A stretch of 64,000 bases of DNA from Campylorhamphus procurvoides (taxonomy: Eukaryota; Chordata; Aves; Passeriformes; Dendrocolaptidae), in assembly GCA_013396655.1 (NCBI GenBank), contig WBMV01004349.1:773943-837942 (forward strand), given 5' to 3'. The notes below the pieces were generated by a model, which saw nothing but the letters and a program-made list of their open reading frames with translations, did not search any database and was not told the origin of the DNA. Both the position numbers and the translations under genes were made by a program. The stretch's first letter is position 1. Each line of letters starts with the position of its first letter. Positions 40,201 to 49,638 of the stretch are shown piece by piece.

Positions 40201-43200
40201 ATATAATAAATCCCCTATTATTAGGAAATAGATAAAAGAGTTATGGTGAGGAAGTACAGAGGGTTTCTCCCCATACTCATCCCTCACCAATACAAGGAAG
40301 GTCTGAACTATAAACAGAGTTAGTAGGCAAAGCCCAACATTTTCCTTTGCCCACCCACAGGTGTTTGGATTTGAGCACACTGGTGACATTAATTCAAGAG
40401 CAATTAGTCTGGGCAGGTGCTGGGGAAAGGTGGTGTGTCATACTTGATCACTGGAGCACCTCCTGCTCTTCATGTCTCTTCCCCACCTGCAAACGCCAAC
40501 CTGTGGCTGCAGCCCTGAGCATGGCAGTGCTCCCCAGGTACCCACCATGGCCAGGGTGTTCCCTGGGTACACACAGACCTTGAGGCAGTCCCAGAGTTTA
40601 CTCTGGTCCTGTCATGCCCTGGATTGCTCTTAGGTATGGATCCAGCCTGTGCCAGTGCAGTGCCCAGACCCACTGGTGGCTGTGCAGCCTGTGGCTGTTG
40701 ATGTGCAGGTCTGTGAATGTCAGAGCTGCTCAGATGGAGAGGACTTACCTGTAAGGAGCAGAGCACTGGAGCTCCATCACAGCACTGCTGCTCTCCCTGC
40801 TCTCCCAGGTCAGTGGCACACCTGGAGGAGAGCAACCTTGCTCTCCTCCATGTGTCCTGGTGGACAGAGCAGCCTGGCTGCGGAGCCATGTGTGCTCCAG
40901 GCCCTGCTGGAGCTCGGGCAGGACTCACTGCACTGTGTGCTGCTGTGCCCAGGCCAACCTGCAACCCCCTTTGTAATCAGTGGGAGGGGACTGGAAGTCA
41001 GTGACTCCAGGTGAGTCCACACCATGATGGATCTTACAGTACAAGAGGATCTAGTTCTGCGTGGGTGAATGAGTCACACTTGTGAGCCTGTTTTGCACCA
41101 CTGAGTGCAGAAGGAGCCCCAAGGGGCCACTTTGAAGAGAGGTGTGTCTAACAGATGTCCAAAATTAGAGGAGTCAAGTCCAGCTGTGGTGAGCAAAGGA
41201 CCTGTTTTGTTTCCTTTGTGTTTAATTCCATCCTTCTGTTCAGCCTGTTCATCAGTCTCTCCATCTTTCTGCTTCTTTCACCTCATTTCATTATGCACTT
41301 TAGTGTTGCTTCACAGCTTGTTTCAGAGCACCATTTCATAGTGAAACATGCTAAGACCTAGAACGTTTCCTCTAGAGGATGGGGAGAAGTTCTTAGGGCA
41401 CAGGAGAGAAAAGAACATAGATACAGTAGAGCATTTGCTGATCTTTCCTGCATTTCGTTGAAAGATCCCATCAGACTGGCAGCTAAAGCTGCAGCCAAAG
41501 CTATAGAAATGGGAGCACAGACACAAAGACTCTGGGGACAGGTGATGTTTTTGCAGCCACAGGATGGGATGATCTTTGGTCACACTCCAGGAACTTGGTT
41601 ATTTGGCTTTGTGTTTGCAGTTTGAGGCAGATGAGGAGCCCCAGAGGAGACTGGCCCTCGCTCTTCAGTGGGAGGAAACCAGATTTGAAGATTGTAATGA
41701 GACGCTTAGATCCAGAGATGTTGAGCACAGCTTGATAAACCAACAGGAGACAACAGGGCAGCCATCTGCAGTGCAGGAAGAGGCAGTAAGGGAAGAGAAG
41801 GATCAATGTCTCTTCAACCTCCTTGCATTTTGGAAGCAAGAAAATTAAACAAGTCAGGCTGCACAGGAAAGTTCCATTCCTCCTGGGGTGCAGCTTCAGC
41901 TCCTCAGGAGATGTTTCTCAAGGTTTGCTGATGGCATCAGTGTCCCTGATACACAGAAAAAGCCATTTCAGCCACATTTGGTTGTAAGTCCAAAGACACT
42001 TTCAAAGTTTCTGGGGGTGCTGTGCCAGCTCTCTGAAAACTGCCTAAAAGCTGGAGAGTGTAGTAGCTTGTTGTCACCTTAGTTGAGGTAACCCGAAGTA
42101 AATGCTGAGCAGATGGGCAATTGCCCTTTCTTTGTGCATTAAGCATTATTATCTTGTGCTTCTAATGCCCCCCTGTCTGTTGCCCCACAGCTGACAACGA
42201 GAACAACATTGCCTCCAGCCAGCCCAGGTCACCTCTCCCTGTGGTTGAAGAGAAGTGGAAACCACAGCTCCAAAGAAATAACACCAACCACAGTATGTAG
42301 CAGCTTCACTTCTCATCCTGGGCTTCCCTCTCCCCTTCCAACAGTGACTCAGAGAGGGGCAGCAGTGATAGGCACTGCACAAGGCCCTTGTCCTGTCTGA
42401 ACTGCACCTCATTTCATCCATAATTCATGTTCTACCCAGCAGAGCAGAGCACCCCTTCCCATTACAGGAGCACTCGTATGTCCAAAGAATGCTGGGGAGC
42501 TGGTTGGTGAGGTTTGTGAGGAAGATGCATTTGGGAACTCCTGGAAGAAGTTAACTGGTGATCCAAATCAGACTTCCCAGCCCTAATTAAAAAATTAATC
42601 CACTCATCCTGGAGAGGCAAAGGCATGACCTGCCACTGTCTGGCTTTGTCCCCAGTGAGCTTCACCATGGGAAAAGGGAAAATACAGCACAGGGAAAAGG
42701 AGTTCCAAAGTACTTGGACTGAGCAGCCAGGGGGAAGGGGGTGCAAATCCTGGGTGCTTTTGTGTTCTGGTATGGCCAAAACCGATATTCATAATGTCTG
42801 AAGTTGGCGTTGGCAGAGACTAGAGGAAGAAATGGGAACTTGGGCTTTAACACTGTTTGAGGTTGTGAAAGATGCTGGGTGCTTCACTGAAACAACTCCT
42901 CTTAGAATAACTGTCTCAAAGAAAAGGCATAAATCACAGCAATGCAAAGATGCTCTCCTGTGGAGGTAGGCTGGGAGAGATGGAGAAGAAAAACTCCAGG
43001 GAGACCTTAGAGCCCCTTCCAGTGCCTAAAGGGGCTCCAGGAGAGCTGGAAAGGGACCTTGGACAAGGGCCTGGAGGGACAGAACAAGGGGGAATGGCTT
43101 CCCACTGCCAGAGGGCAGGGTTAGGTGGAATATTGGGAAGAAATTTTTCCCTGTGAGGGTGGCAAGGCCCACGTGGCATAGGTTGGGCAGGGAAAGCTGT

Positions 43201-45252
43201 GGCTTCCCCATCCCTGAAAGTGTCCAAGGCCAGGTTGGATGGGGCTTGGAGCATCCTGGGCTAGTGGAAGATGTCCCTGCCCATGGCAGGAGGTAGAACA
43301 AAATGGTATTTAAGGTCCCTTCCTACCCCAACCAGTCTGTGATTTGATAATTCTGTGTCTGGTTTTCTATCTGGCCTAAGCTGTGACCATCTGCCTGTAG
43401 ACATGGATGGCAAACAGCACACGTGGTTATAACTTACCTGGGCAGTTCCTCAGTGAACAGCAGAGATGCCATCAGGTGAGCTACTGGCTTGGAAGCAGTG
43501 TGTGCCCTGTCTCAGTCCCCACACCAGGAACATCATGCAGAGAAACATCTTGCTGCTCTGAGCAAGTGCAAGATCTGTCCCTGGAGCTTCCTTGTCCAGA
43601 AACCTTGAGGAAGAAATCCAGGGTTGGACATGTCTCTTTGGGGTCTCTGAGGATTGTTTTGTGACTTCCTCCTCCCACCTGTTTCAGAGGAGCAATGCTC
43701 ATACGGTGCTTTCTCTCCCCCCTTGTATTTCCCTGCAGCCTCGGCAAGTGGTTCCGTAGGGAACAGCGTGATCCCGGAGAAGGAGCGGCAGAACATCGCC
43801 GAGAGGCTGCTGCGGGTGATGTGCACTGACCTGGGGGTGCTCAGCGTGGTGAGTGGGAAGGAGTTCATCAAGCTGGCACAGACCCTGGTGGACAGCGGAG
43901 CTCGCTATGGTGCCTTCTCTGTCACTGAGATCCTTGGCAATTTCAACACGCTGGCTCTGAAGCATTTGCCTCGCATGTACAACCAGGTGAAGGTGAAAGT
44001 CACCTGCGCCCTGGGCAGCAATGCCTGCCTGGGCATCGGGGTCACCTGCCACTCGCAGAGCGTCGGCCCCGACTCCTGCTACATCCTGACGGCGTACCAG
44101 GTGGAGGGCAACCACATCAAGAGTTATGTCCTGGGAATTAAGGGTGTAGACATTCGAGACAACGGTGATTTTATCCACCACTGGGTACAGAATGTGCTGT
44201 CAGAGTTTGTCATGTCAGAGATCAGGACGGTGTATGTCACGGACTGCAAAGTCAACTCCTCTGCGTTCTCCAAGGCGGGCATGTGCCTGCGCTGCTCGGC
44301 CTGTGCCTTGAACTCGGTGGTGCAGAGCGTGCTCAACAAGCGAACACTACAGGCTCGCAATATGCACGAGGTGATCGAGCTCCTGAATGTCTGTGAAGAT
44401 CTGGCAGGATCCACAGGCCTCTCTAAGGAGACCTTTGGCTCCCTGGAAGAGACCTCTCCCCCTCCCTGCTGGAACTCGGTCACCGACTCCCTCCTGCTCG
44501 TCCACGAGCGCTATGAGCAGATCTGCGAGTTCTACAGCAGGGCCAAGAAGATGAACCTCATCCAAAACCTTAACAAGCACCTGCTCAGCAACCTAGCAGC
44601 CATCCTGGCTCCGGTGAAACAGGCTGTGATCGAACTGAGCAACGAGAGCCGGCCCACCCTGCAGCTGGTACTGCCCACCTATGTCAAACTGGAGAAACTG
44701 TTCACTTCCAAAGCTAACGATGCTGGCGTGGTCAGCAAACTCTGTCACCTCTTCTTGGAGGCGCTGAAGGAGAACTTCAAAGTTCACTCGGCACACAAGG
44801 TAGCCATGATCTTAGACCCTCAGCAGAAGCTGCGGCCCGTACCTCCATACCAGCATGAAGAAATCATTAGCAAAGTCTGTGAGTTGATCAATGAGGTGAA
44901 AGAGTCCTGGGCAGAAGAAACAGAATTTGAACCTTCAACCAAGAAGCCTCGTGCATCAGGGGAAGCCACAGCAGCTCAGGAAGAAGATTGGTTCGGGAAA
45001 AATGAAGTGTATGATTACTTGCAAGAACCTCTCTTCCAGGCCACCCCTGACCTGTTTCAGTACTGGTCGTGTGTTACCCAAAAGCATACAAAACTAGCCA
45101 AGCTGGCCTTTTGGCTCTTAGCAGTGCCTGCTGTGGGTGCCAGGAGCGAATGTGTAAATATGTGTGAGCAGGCTCTCTTGATCAAAAGGAGACGACTACT
45201 CAGTCCAGAAGACATGAACAAACTCATGTTTTTGAAGTCCAACATGCTTTAA
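7121..45252 (+). CDS. ZNF618: ZNF618, 3' part of a multi-exon gene (overall entry)
   Basis: Joined coding exons: 7121-7210, 8595-8630, 9389-9466, 10437-10526, 18262-18477, 21873-21956, optional 29922-29966, 36800-36877, 42191-42292, 43739-45252. They give about 777 residues with the 45-nt cassette or 762 without. All introns are GT-AG and all internal junctions are phase 1. I recognise the protein by three near-identical C2H2 fingers with aromatic cores (KKYKYY, KQYKYY, IQFQFY) followed by a long single-exon hAT-like domain, as in vertebrate ZNF618. Known of the family: a nuclear DNA-binding protein, reported to bind 5-hydroxymethylcytosine and to recruit UHRF2. The start codon and an expected earlier finger are not in this window, so the 5' end is cut by the window edge and not broken. 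The terminal exon is intact to its TAA stop, with no frameshift or internal stop. Confidence 0.96.
8595..8630 (+). CDS. ZNF618: ZNF618 exon: 12-residue linker
   Basis: This 36-nt micro-exon follows a ttctgtgttag acceptor and ends at a GTAAGC donor. Joined to the previous exon it reads through Val-Phe-Ser-Val-Glu-Gly-Ala-Pro-Glu-Asn-Arg-Ala, which agrees with the mammalian ZNF618 linker as I remember it. It is in phase 1 at both ends. It carries no recognisable domain and probably sets the spacing between the finger at 7121 and the acidic segment at 9389. Its small size means that gene predictors may miss it. Confidence 0.9.
9389..9466 (+). CDS. ZNF618: ZNF618 exon: acidic linker with a SUMO-type motif
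   Basis: The exon is 78 nt, with acceptor ttctcttgcag and donor GTAAGA, and is phase 1 at both ends. It encodes an acidic 26-residue linker containing D-E-V-K-E-E-E-P-E-P. The V-K-E-E part fits the psi-K-x-E SUMOylation consensus, which is common between fingers of transcription regulators; use of the site is inference. The exon ends in a split Lys codon completed by the next exon (10437). Sequence and order match the known ZNF618 linker. Confidence 0.94.
10437..10526 (+). CDS. ZNF618: ZNF618 exon: C2H2 zinc finger (second in window)
   Basis: This 90-nt exon has acceptor catttcacag and donor GTGAGT, phase 1 at both ends. It encodes a full finger, with Cys codons at 10454 and 10463 and His codons at 10502 and 10514 (C-x2-C-x12-H-x3-H). 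The core GKQYKYY is almost the same as that of the exon at 7121, and both exons are exactly 90 nt. That suggests the two arose by exon duplication (inference). It ends with the first base of a Ser codon, which the exon at 18262 completes in frame. Confidence 0.96.
11289..11306 (+). promoter_or_regulatory. CTCF-like motif
   Basis: AGCCAGCAGGGGGAGCGC differs from the CTCF core CCASYAGRKGGCRS mainly by an A where C is usual. It sits in a small CpG-containing island (about 11240-11315) in otherwise CpG-poor intron. Binding is inference. Confidence 0.35.
13165..13486 (+). mobile_element. CR1 LINE fragment, 3' end
   Basis: The copy contains agaagctgtggctgcccc, atccctggaagtgtccaagg and the closing caaaccag, tctgtgattctgtgatg tail. 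All are hallmarks of avian CR1 3' ends. It is truncated at the 5' end and lies in the sense orientation inside the intron. Confidence 0.95.
17812..18160 (+). repeat. 19-bp minisatellite, about 18 units
   Basis: Tandem units close to CCCATGGGATCAGTGTTGT repeat with a 19-bp period and point differences (CCCCTGGG, CCTGTGGG and CAATGGG variants). Because 19 is not a multiple of three, all three + frames run through the array and give 19-residue peptide repeats. The array ends about 100 bp before the splice acceptor of the exon at 18262, and one frame is open into that exon. I read the peptide frames as a by-product of the repeat and not as a protein. Confidence 0.93.
18262..18477 (+). CDS. ZNF618: ZNF618 exon: Ser/Pro-rich linker
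   Basis: This exon of 216 nt encodes a Ser-, Thr- and Pro-rich basic linker with SECSHPE near its start and TLLHRTP in the middle, both recognisable from mammalian ZNF618. I chose the acceptor at 18260-18261 (gtgcag) because it joins in frame to the exon at 10437. A second AG seven bases later (18267-18268) would shift the frame and reach a stop within about 20 codons. The donor is ACAG/GTACC, which is weaker than the others. A 19-bp minisatellite ends about 100 bp upstream, and the polypyrimidine tract is poor. From memory, the human protein has about a dozen extra residues at this junction; I found no exon for them in the intron. Confidence 0.88.
18478..21872 (+). other. ZNF618 intron, 3.4 kb
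   Basis: It holds a TA/GA microsatellite (20074-20098) and an A-run (about 20184-20198). At 20280-20305 there is a short block resembling an antisense tRNA B-box (gatttgaacctgggtctc). I see no exon or intact element. Confidence 0.7.
20074..20098 (+). repeat. Compound (TA)n(GA)n microsatellite
   Basis: About five TA dinucleotides run directly into about seven GA dinucleotides. It lies in an intron and is probably length-polymorphic. Confidence 0.9.
21873..21956 (+). CDS. ZNF618: ZNF618 exon: polar linker
   Basis: This 84-nt exon encodes AESAFSRRVEGKAQNNFEE followed by an Asn/Ser-rich tail, closely similar to mammalian ZNF618. The donor is GTAAGT. The acceptor is a CAGCAG tandem (21870-21875): using the first AG gives 84 nt, using the second gives 81 nt and drops one Ala. 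Both keep the frame. It ends with a single G. That G makes Glu when joined straight to the finger exon at 36800, or starts the Glu of the cassette exon at 29922. Confidence 0.94.
21957..29921 (+). other. ZNF618 intron, 8 kb, before the cassette exon
   Basis: It is mostly unique sequence. From about 25980 to 26790 there is a clearly more AT-rich block with no repeat signature. A G-quadruplex motif lies at 28053-28071, and a 22-bp direct duplication around 28927-28970 (ccaagcatcatccatg twice). No exon was seen. Confidence 0.65.
29922..29966 (+). CDS. ZNF618: ZNF618 candidate cassette exon, 45 nt
   Basis: A strong acceptor (tctttcttttttgcag) and a consensus donor (AAA/GTAAGT) bracket an open 45-nt segment. 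It is in phase 1 at both ends and encodes ETASPLISNPFPLLQ. Skipping it joins the exons at 21873 and 36800 as Ser-Glu-Pro-Tyr, the arrangement I know from mammalian ZNF618. Including it changes the junction residue to Lys (Gln-Lys-Pro-Tyr) and adds a hydrophobic, Pro-rich spacer just before the third finger. I see splice sites and frame; that it is spliced in vivo, and only sometimes, is inference. Confidence 0.75.
29967..36799 (+). other. ZNF618 intron, 6.8 kb, after the cassette exon
   Basis: It contains one CR1 3' end (about 31995-32150) and long purine-rich stretches (about 32240-32340). I found no further exon between the cassette and the third finger. Confidence 0.65.
31995..32150 (+). 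mobile_element. CR1 LINE fragment, 3' end
   Basis: The block gtttggacaatgctct, ggattgttggggtgtcctgt, gatcctcttgggtccattcc, agctcaggattttctgtgat is a CR1 3' terminus. It resembles the copies near 4960 and 56325. It lies in sense orientation in the intron. Confidence 0.88.
36800..36877 (+). CDS. ZNF618: ZNF618 exon: C2H2 zinc finger (third in window)
   Basis: The exon is 78 nt, with acceptor ttctcccaaacag and donor GTAAGC, phase 1 at both ends. It encodes a C2H2 finger, with Cys codons at 36811 and 36820 and His codons at 36859 and 36871. The core GIQFQFY differs from the KYY core of the other two fingers, and the segment LLEHMQSHA ends the finger. This is the finger nearest the hAT-like domain. 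Its sequence is nearly the same as mammalian ZNF618. Confidence 0.96.
38300..38525 (+). mobile_element. CR1 LINE fragment, 3' end
   Basis: It contains the CR1 words tgcccagagaagctgtggct, gggctagtggaaggtgtccc and the tctgtggttctgtgattg end. It is truncated at the 5' end and sits in sense orientation. Confidence 0.94.
39040..39412 (+). mobile_element. CR1 LINE fragment, older subfamily
   Basis: The copy reads gaggttcagattagatatta, accatccctggaagtcttaa, aggtcttttccaacctaaac, gattctgtgattctgtta. The wording differs from the other copies (aagtcttaaaag for aagtgtccaag) and it is more diverged, so it belongs to a different, probably older CR1 subfamily. Confidence 0.9.
42191..42292 (+). CDS. ZNF618: ZNF618 exon: linker before the hAT-like domain
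   Basis: The exon is 102 nt, with acceptor gttgccccacag and donor GTATGT, phase 1 at both ends. It encodes ADNENNIASSQ, a proline-containing stretch, then VVEEKWKPQLQRN, matching the known ZNF618 linker between the last finger and the hAT-like domain. It ends with the first base of a Thr codon completed at 43739. No domain is seen. The stretch is polar and probably flexible. Confidence 0.94.
42293..43738 (+). other. Last coding intron of ZNF618
   Basis: The intron is 1.45 kb, with donor GTATGT and acceptor ccctgcag. About 400 bp of it is a CR1 copy (42945-43362) ending roughly 375 bp before the terminal exon. Nothing else was seen. Confidence 0.8.
42945..43362 (+). mobile_element. CR1 LINE fragment, 3' end (longest + strand copy)
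   Basis: It begins near ggctgggagagatggaga and includes accttggacaagggcctgga, atattgggaagaaatttttc, catccctgaaagtgtccaag and an ending tctgtgatttgataattctg. It is truncated at the 5' end, in sense orientation. Confidence 0.95.
43739..45252 (+). CDS. ZNF618: ZNF618 terminal coding exon: domesticated hAT-like domain
   Basis: One uninterrupted exon of about 504 residues follows a gtatttccctgcag acceptor and ends at TAA (45250-45252). It starts with IPEKERQNIAERLLRVM and carries an RNase H-fold hAT-transposase relic. YVTDC (Asp codon 44242) sits where hAT enzymes have the second catalytic Asp. CSACALNSV (44293-44319) sits at the hAT CxxH-L-N motif, with Cys in place of His. CWNSVTDSLLLVHERYEQ (from 44467) resembles the hAT W-N-S motif. 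KLAKLAFWLLAVPAVGARSE (45091-45150) resembles the C-terminal hAT dimerisation block. Basic patches KKPR (near 44941) and KRRR (near 45187) could help nuclear import. The domain is expected to fold and bind partners but not to transpose. Having the whole domain in one exon fits capture of a transposase ORF by splicing (inference). Confidence 0.97.
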
Positions 45253-45367
45253 GACTGTCTGTTAATTAAAACAAAACTTTAAAACACTGTTCCAAACAAA
45301 GAAGAAGAATTTTAAGTTCTAAACACTGTGGACCTCATTATGAATGCCCCTGGAAACCAAGTGCTTT

Positions 45368-45402
45368 TTATATATATATAAAAATATAAATATATATAAA
45401 AT
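45368..45402 (+). repeat. AT-rich simple repeat in the 3' UTR
   Basis: A run of TA dinucleotides with A-rich interruptions lies about 115 bases after the stop codon. It is probably transcribed with the 3' UTR. Confidence 0.85.
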
Positions 45403-48400
45403 TAAGTTTGAAAGGAAAGCTGAGCACAGGAGAGAGACAGCCCTCTGCCAGGAACGTGCTCCTTTCCATAGATAGTGTGTGGACTTGACAGACTTTCTAA
45501 TGTTTTCAAGTGGGCAGATGAATGGGAGGCTGATGTTCTTAAGTCTTCAGGCAGCTGAGATCTAAAGTGACTTGAAGTTTCTTTTGTTTTAACTCCACCC
45601 CACCTTTCCTCTTGTCCCCTGGGCCATCTTGCCATGGATAATCAGACTCCATTGAACAGACCAGTTCTGCACTGGACTTTGCTCCTTTGAATAACTGTAC
45701 ACCTTGAGGGCCCTTGGCTGAGACCTTGCTGTCGCCTGGTGCAGCTATCAGGGCAGCTGTGTTCTACCAGCACTGGCACTTAGAGAAATCAGGGAGGGAG
45801 ACTTGAAGGGTTTTGGGCTTTAATTTTATTTTCAGCCTTTCCATATATGTTTTTTTCCAAAAAACAAAACTTACTCTTCTGTCTCCACTCCCAGTTTTGA
45901 GTTTAACATGGTAGCTAGTGATTATAAGTTTGATTTTAAACTAAGTGGCATGGTTCATGGCAGAAAATGTCTGTAATTTTATGTTTCTTGGCTTTATTTT
46001 TCTACAGCAGAACTTCTTTTCTGAACTCCTGGTGTTAATTAGCTTTTCTGTGAATCTTGTACATCAAGCATTCTCAAGACTTGTTCTGGAGTAGCCCATT
46101 TGCAATTAAATAGTATCCTTAGGGGAATCACAGCAGTTGTTTATATGGAAAAGCCTAGAAACCACAAAAAGAAAGTGGTGACAGCACAGATGTCTGTGGG
46201 CCATCAGTGAGCTTGTCAGGTCTGCCAGAGAACCCTTGTACCTCAACTTTTTTTTTAAAAAGTTCTCAGTTACACACAAACCAACCTTCCCAAGGCCAAG
46301 GCCAAACCAAGGTGTATGATTTTTCAGGGGAACAAAGATCATCAGTTTCGTCAGACTGGAGTTTGAAGGAAGCATAGAGAAGTGCATGGGCTCAAAGATC
46401 CTTCTGAATGTAAGTGCTCCTGATTGAGTGCAAAGAATATCTTCCCATTTTTATTTGGAATGGTTTCCTCTAGTGGCACGAATGTCTTTTTGATACCTAC
46501 AGTGCATTACACTACTTGTTCTGTTGCTGACTCATTCTGGCTGGGAAGGCCACAGGCCCCAAAATGTTCCCACGTGCTGGCTCATCCCAAATGCAATTGG
46601 AGATGATCAAAATCCAGAACCATCTCGGTCACTCTGCTGTCCCCCAAGGCCAGTGCTCTGTGGTGTTCCCTGCCTGCAGGCACAGCTCCTGGATCTCTCT
46701 CAGGTTTGGTGCCTCTTGGACAATTCCCAGCCTCTGGTGCCAAACTGTTTTTCACTACTGGGATTTATATCCTGGAGGGAAATGGAAGCAAACTGTGATT
46801 TTTTCAGTAGTCTCTCCTGCTTCCAAGAACGTGCTCTGGAGCTGCAGTCCCAGTGGCACGGCAGGGTCTGGAGGAGGGACTGGCTCAGCTGGAGCCCCTC
46901 AGGAGCATGGCGTGTTTGCTGGTGGCTGACAGTGCAGGGCGGAGACTCAGGGCCCTCTCTGATGTGCTGCTGTTGGCCAGATGTTAAACCAAGATCCCAC
47001 CTGCCCATCTCTGGCTGTAAGAGAAGTTGCACGTTCCAAGACATGAGAAATAGCAAACCAAATCTCTCAGGCTTTGTGTGCAGATGCCTTGAACCTGACA
47101 GGCACTGACACCTGCACTGGCACAGGACTCAGGGGCACAGTTTGGGTGCTGGAACCTTCCCCAGACCAGGCTCACTGAGGATAGCTCTTGGCACCCAACT
47201 GTCTTCCATTGGCTTGAGTCTGGGCTGACCTCTTGGCGCTGTTACTGGCATCAGGGCAAAACCAGGTGTCTTCTCGATGTTAAGTCTTGCCTATGGGCAG
47301 CACACAGCTTGTCACCCCACTGCCAGCTGCAGGGGCAGCAATACGTGAAGAGGAGCTGCCAAGGAAAAGGCACTTGTGCATCTGATTTCCCTGGCTGTGG
47401 CTGATGGAGGTGTTGGTCGTAGGGCCACTCTTTTTTCTTGCTGGTTTTCTTCTTTCCTGTGCAACTCCTGCCTGCCCAGCTGGGCCTGTGGTAACACAGC
47501 TGTTTGCACTTGCAGGGCAGGATAAGCCTGTATGAGACAAAAATGAAGTGTCAAACAGAACCCCTAAGTGAGGTGTGTGCCAGTTACAGTGTTGTGTGTG
47601 GAAATCCAGGAAAACGTGGCTGGAGGACAACTGTAAAGCAGGATTGGCTTTGGAGGCACAGAGTGTGTACCACACAGCTCAGCTGATGGCACAAGGGCCA
47701 GGATTTGTAGTTCTTTCTCCTAATGGCATGTCACACCTTTTTGCATGGCTCATCTGAGACCCTGGGAACTCACAGGCTCTTGAGGCTCAGGGGAACATGC
47801 AAAGCCCTTGCATTCCTTTGGAAAGGCAGCTCTGACCCCCAACACTCCTTTGCAAGGGACAGATCAATGACTTCTGTGGATTTACCAGCTTGGGTTTGTG
47901 TGTTGTCTGTGAGGCATTGGGGGTGGGAACAGGCAAGGCAGAGTTGACACAGGTGTAAAGCCCTGGCATTGAGAATGGAGTAAATTGCAGTCATCTGTGC
48001 CCAGCAGTGGGCAGGACTGTGGATGCACAGCCACCCTGACCTCCCAGCCCATCCCTCCTTTCCCTCACACTGTGGTTTTGGCACCAGACCTGAAGTTTTC
48101 TTGCTGTGCTGACCAAAGAGAGGGATGGACTGGCCCTCTCCCCATCCCAGTAATTGTCCCCTCCAAGGCAACTTGGGTTGTAGTTGCACTAATGATGGAT
48201 GTTAAGCAAACATGCCATGATGTCGGGTAGATGCGATTCTCCCAAAGACTTAAAAATTCAACTTAGCTGAAAAAGCAAGATAAAACCTAGGGCCTGAATT
48301 GGAGCAATCTTCTCCAGGACTCAGAGTAAGAAGCTGCAGCTTTTCATGACTCTTCAGTGTGGTTGCAGGGTGTTCAGCTCAGAGGAGCTGTTCATGCTGT

Positions 48401-49638
48401 GTCTGCTCCCAGGCTCCCTTCTGTCTGGTACACTTGGGCTTCATTGAAAGCAGAGAAGCACATCTGTAGCACAGGTATTTACCCTAAATGCCAAGCTTTT
48501 GCTGCTGTTTCTTCTTCCCTCTTCCAGGCTTGGATTTGCATTCTAGGGAACAAAAATACTTTATCAAGGTCTGAATTTTGAAAGCTCTTCTTGGCCAGGT
48601 TGCCCCAACCCAAACTGCTTTGTGATGCCTCGGTAGTGTGGAGCAGCACTTGCTCTAGGGAGCACTGCCCATCCTGGGGTGGGAACCTGTGGAGGAGAGA
48701 CTGATTTTGGCCACAGATGTCATGAGGTCCTGCTCCCCTTGAGCTGGGAGAAGTCTCCATAATTGGGCTCACCCTCTGGTAGGTCATGTTGGGAATTTGC
48801 CTTCTGCTTGTTGGTTTCCTTTACTCACACTTGAGAAATGTATTGGGATACAGAACTGGGGGGAGGGGGGTGTTCTTCAGGCATTCACCTGCTCCTTCTG
48901 CCAATTCTGGGCCTGACCTTGTAGCCTTCTCTTTCTGACTTCATAGTTGGCTTTGGGAGGGTTCTGACCTTCATGTGAGGGATAAGCACCAGCAGGTGAA
49001 CTGTCAGAGTGAGGGGCCTTCCAGTCCTGTCTGAAGATCCTTGTTACTAGAAAACTGAGAGTGAGATACAGGGGCAGAGCTCTTCAGGAGGTTGTTTCTG
49101 TGTGAGTGCAGCAGCCAGAGGATCGGGGAGGACATGGAGCCTGGATTTGTCTCCAATGTCTGTCTCCTTCCCGTGTCTCCAGGAGCAGGCAGTAGTTGTG
49201 GTCTGGCTTGCAGGGTGGGCTTGGTGTCTTGCAGCAGTCAGGTTCAGGTGGAAATGAACTCTCTGTTTTGTCCAAGCTCTCTGTCTGTGCTAAGGAAGCT
49301 GCTGTGGGAAGCTGCTAGTATTTGCTAGTATTTGAACTAGTGCAGTCTGGAAAACTTCCTGTGAAAGCCAGCAGTGGGCTCAGGTTTTGTCTAATTCAGT
49401 TGTGTGTTCATGGCTGTTTAAACCAGTTTAACCTTGAGCTAAACTGGTTTGAGCATCCGCACAAACCACCTGCACTGGTGTATCTGTGCTTGCTGGGCAG
49501 AGAACACATCCAGCAGCAGCTCAGGGAGTCATGACCCTTGTGTGAATTTTGCAATGAATTTTTGACAGATGCTCTCAAAGCTTGGGAATGACTGAAAATA
49601 GCAGGGAGACACTTCTGGCAATGGCTTGAGCTCTAGAG

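Larger units (their letters stand above)
36878..42190 (+). other. ZNF618 intron, 5.3 kb
   Basis: It holds two CR1 copies (about 38300-38525 and 39040-39412), then an AT-rich block of about 800 bp (39550-40370) that differs from its surroundings and may be an old insertion. No exon was found. Confidence 0.65.

Noticed and set aside
45265..45270. ATTAAA just after the stop codon as a poly(A) signal
   Set aside because: It lies only about 13 bases after the stop and lacks a good downstream element.
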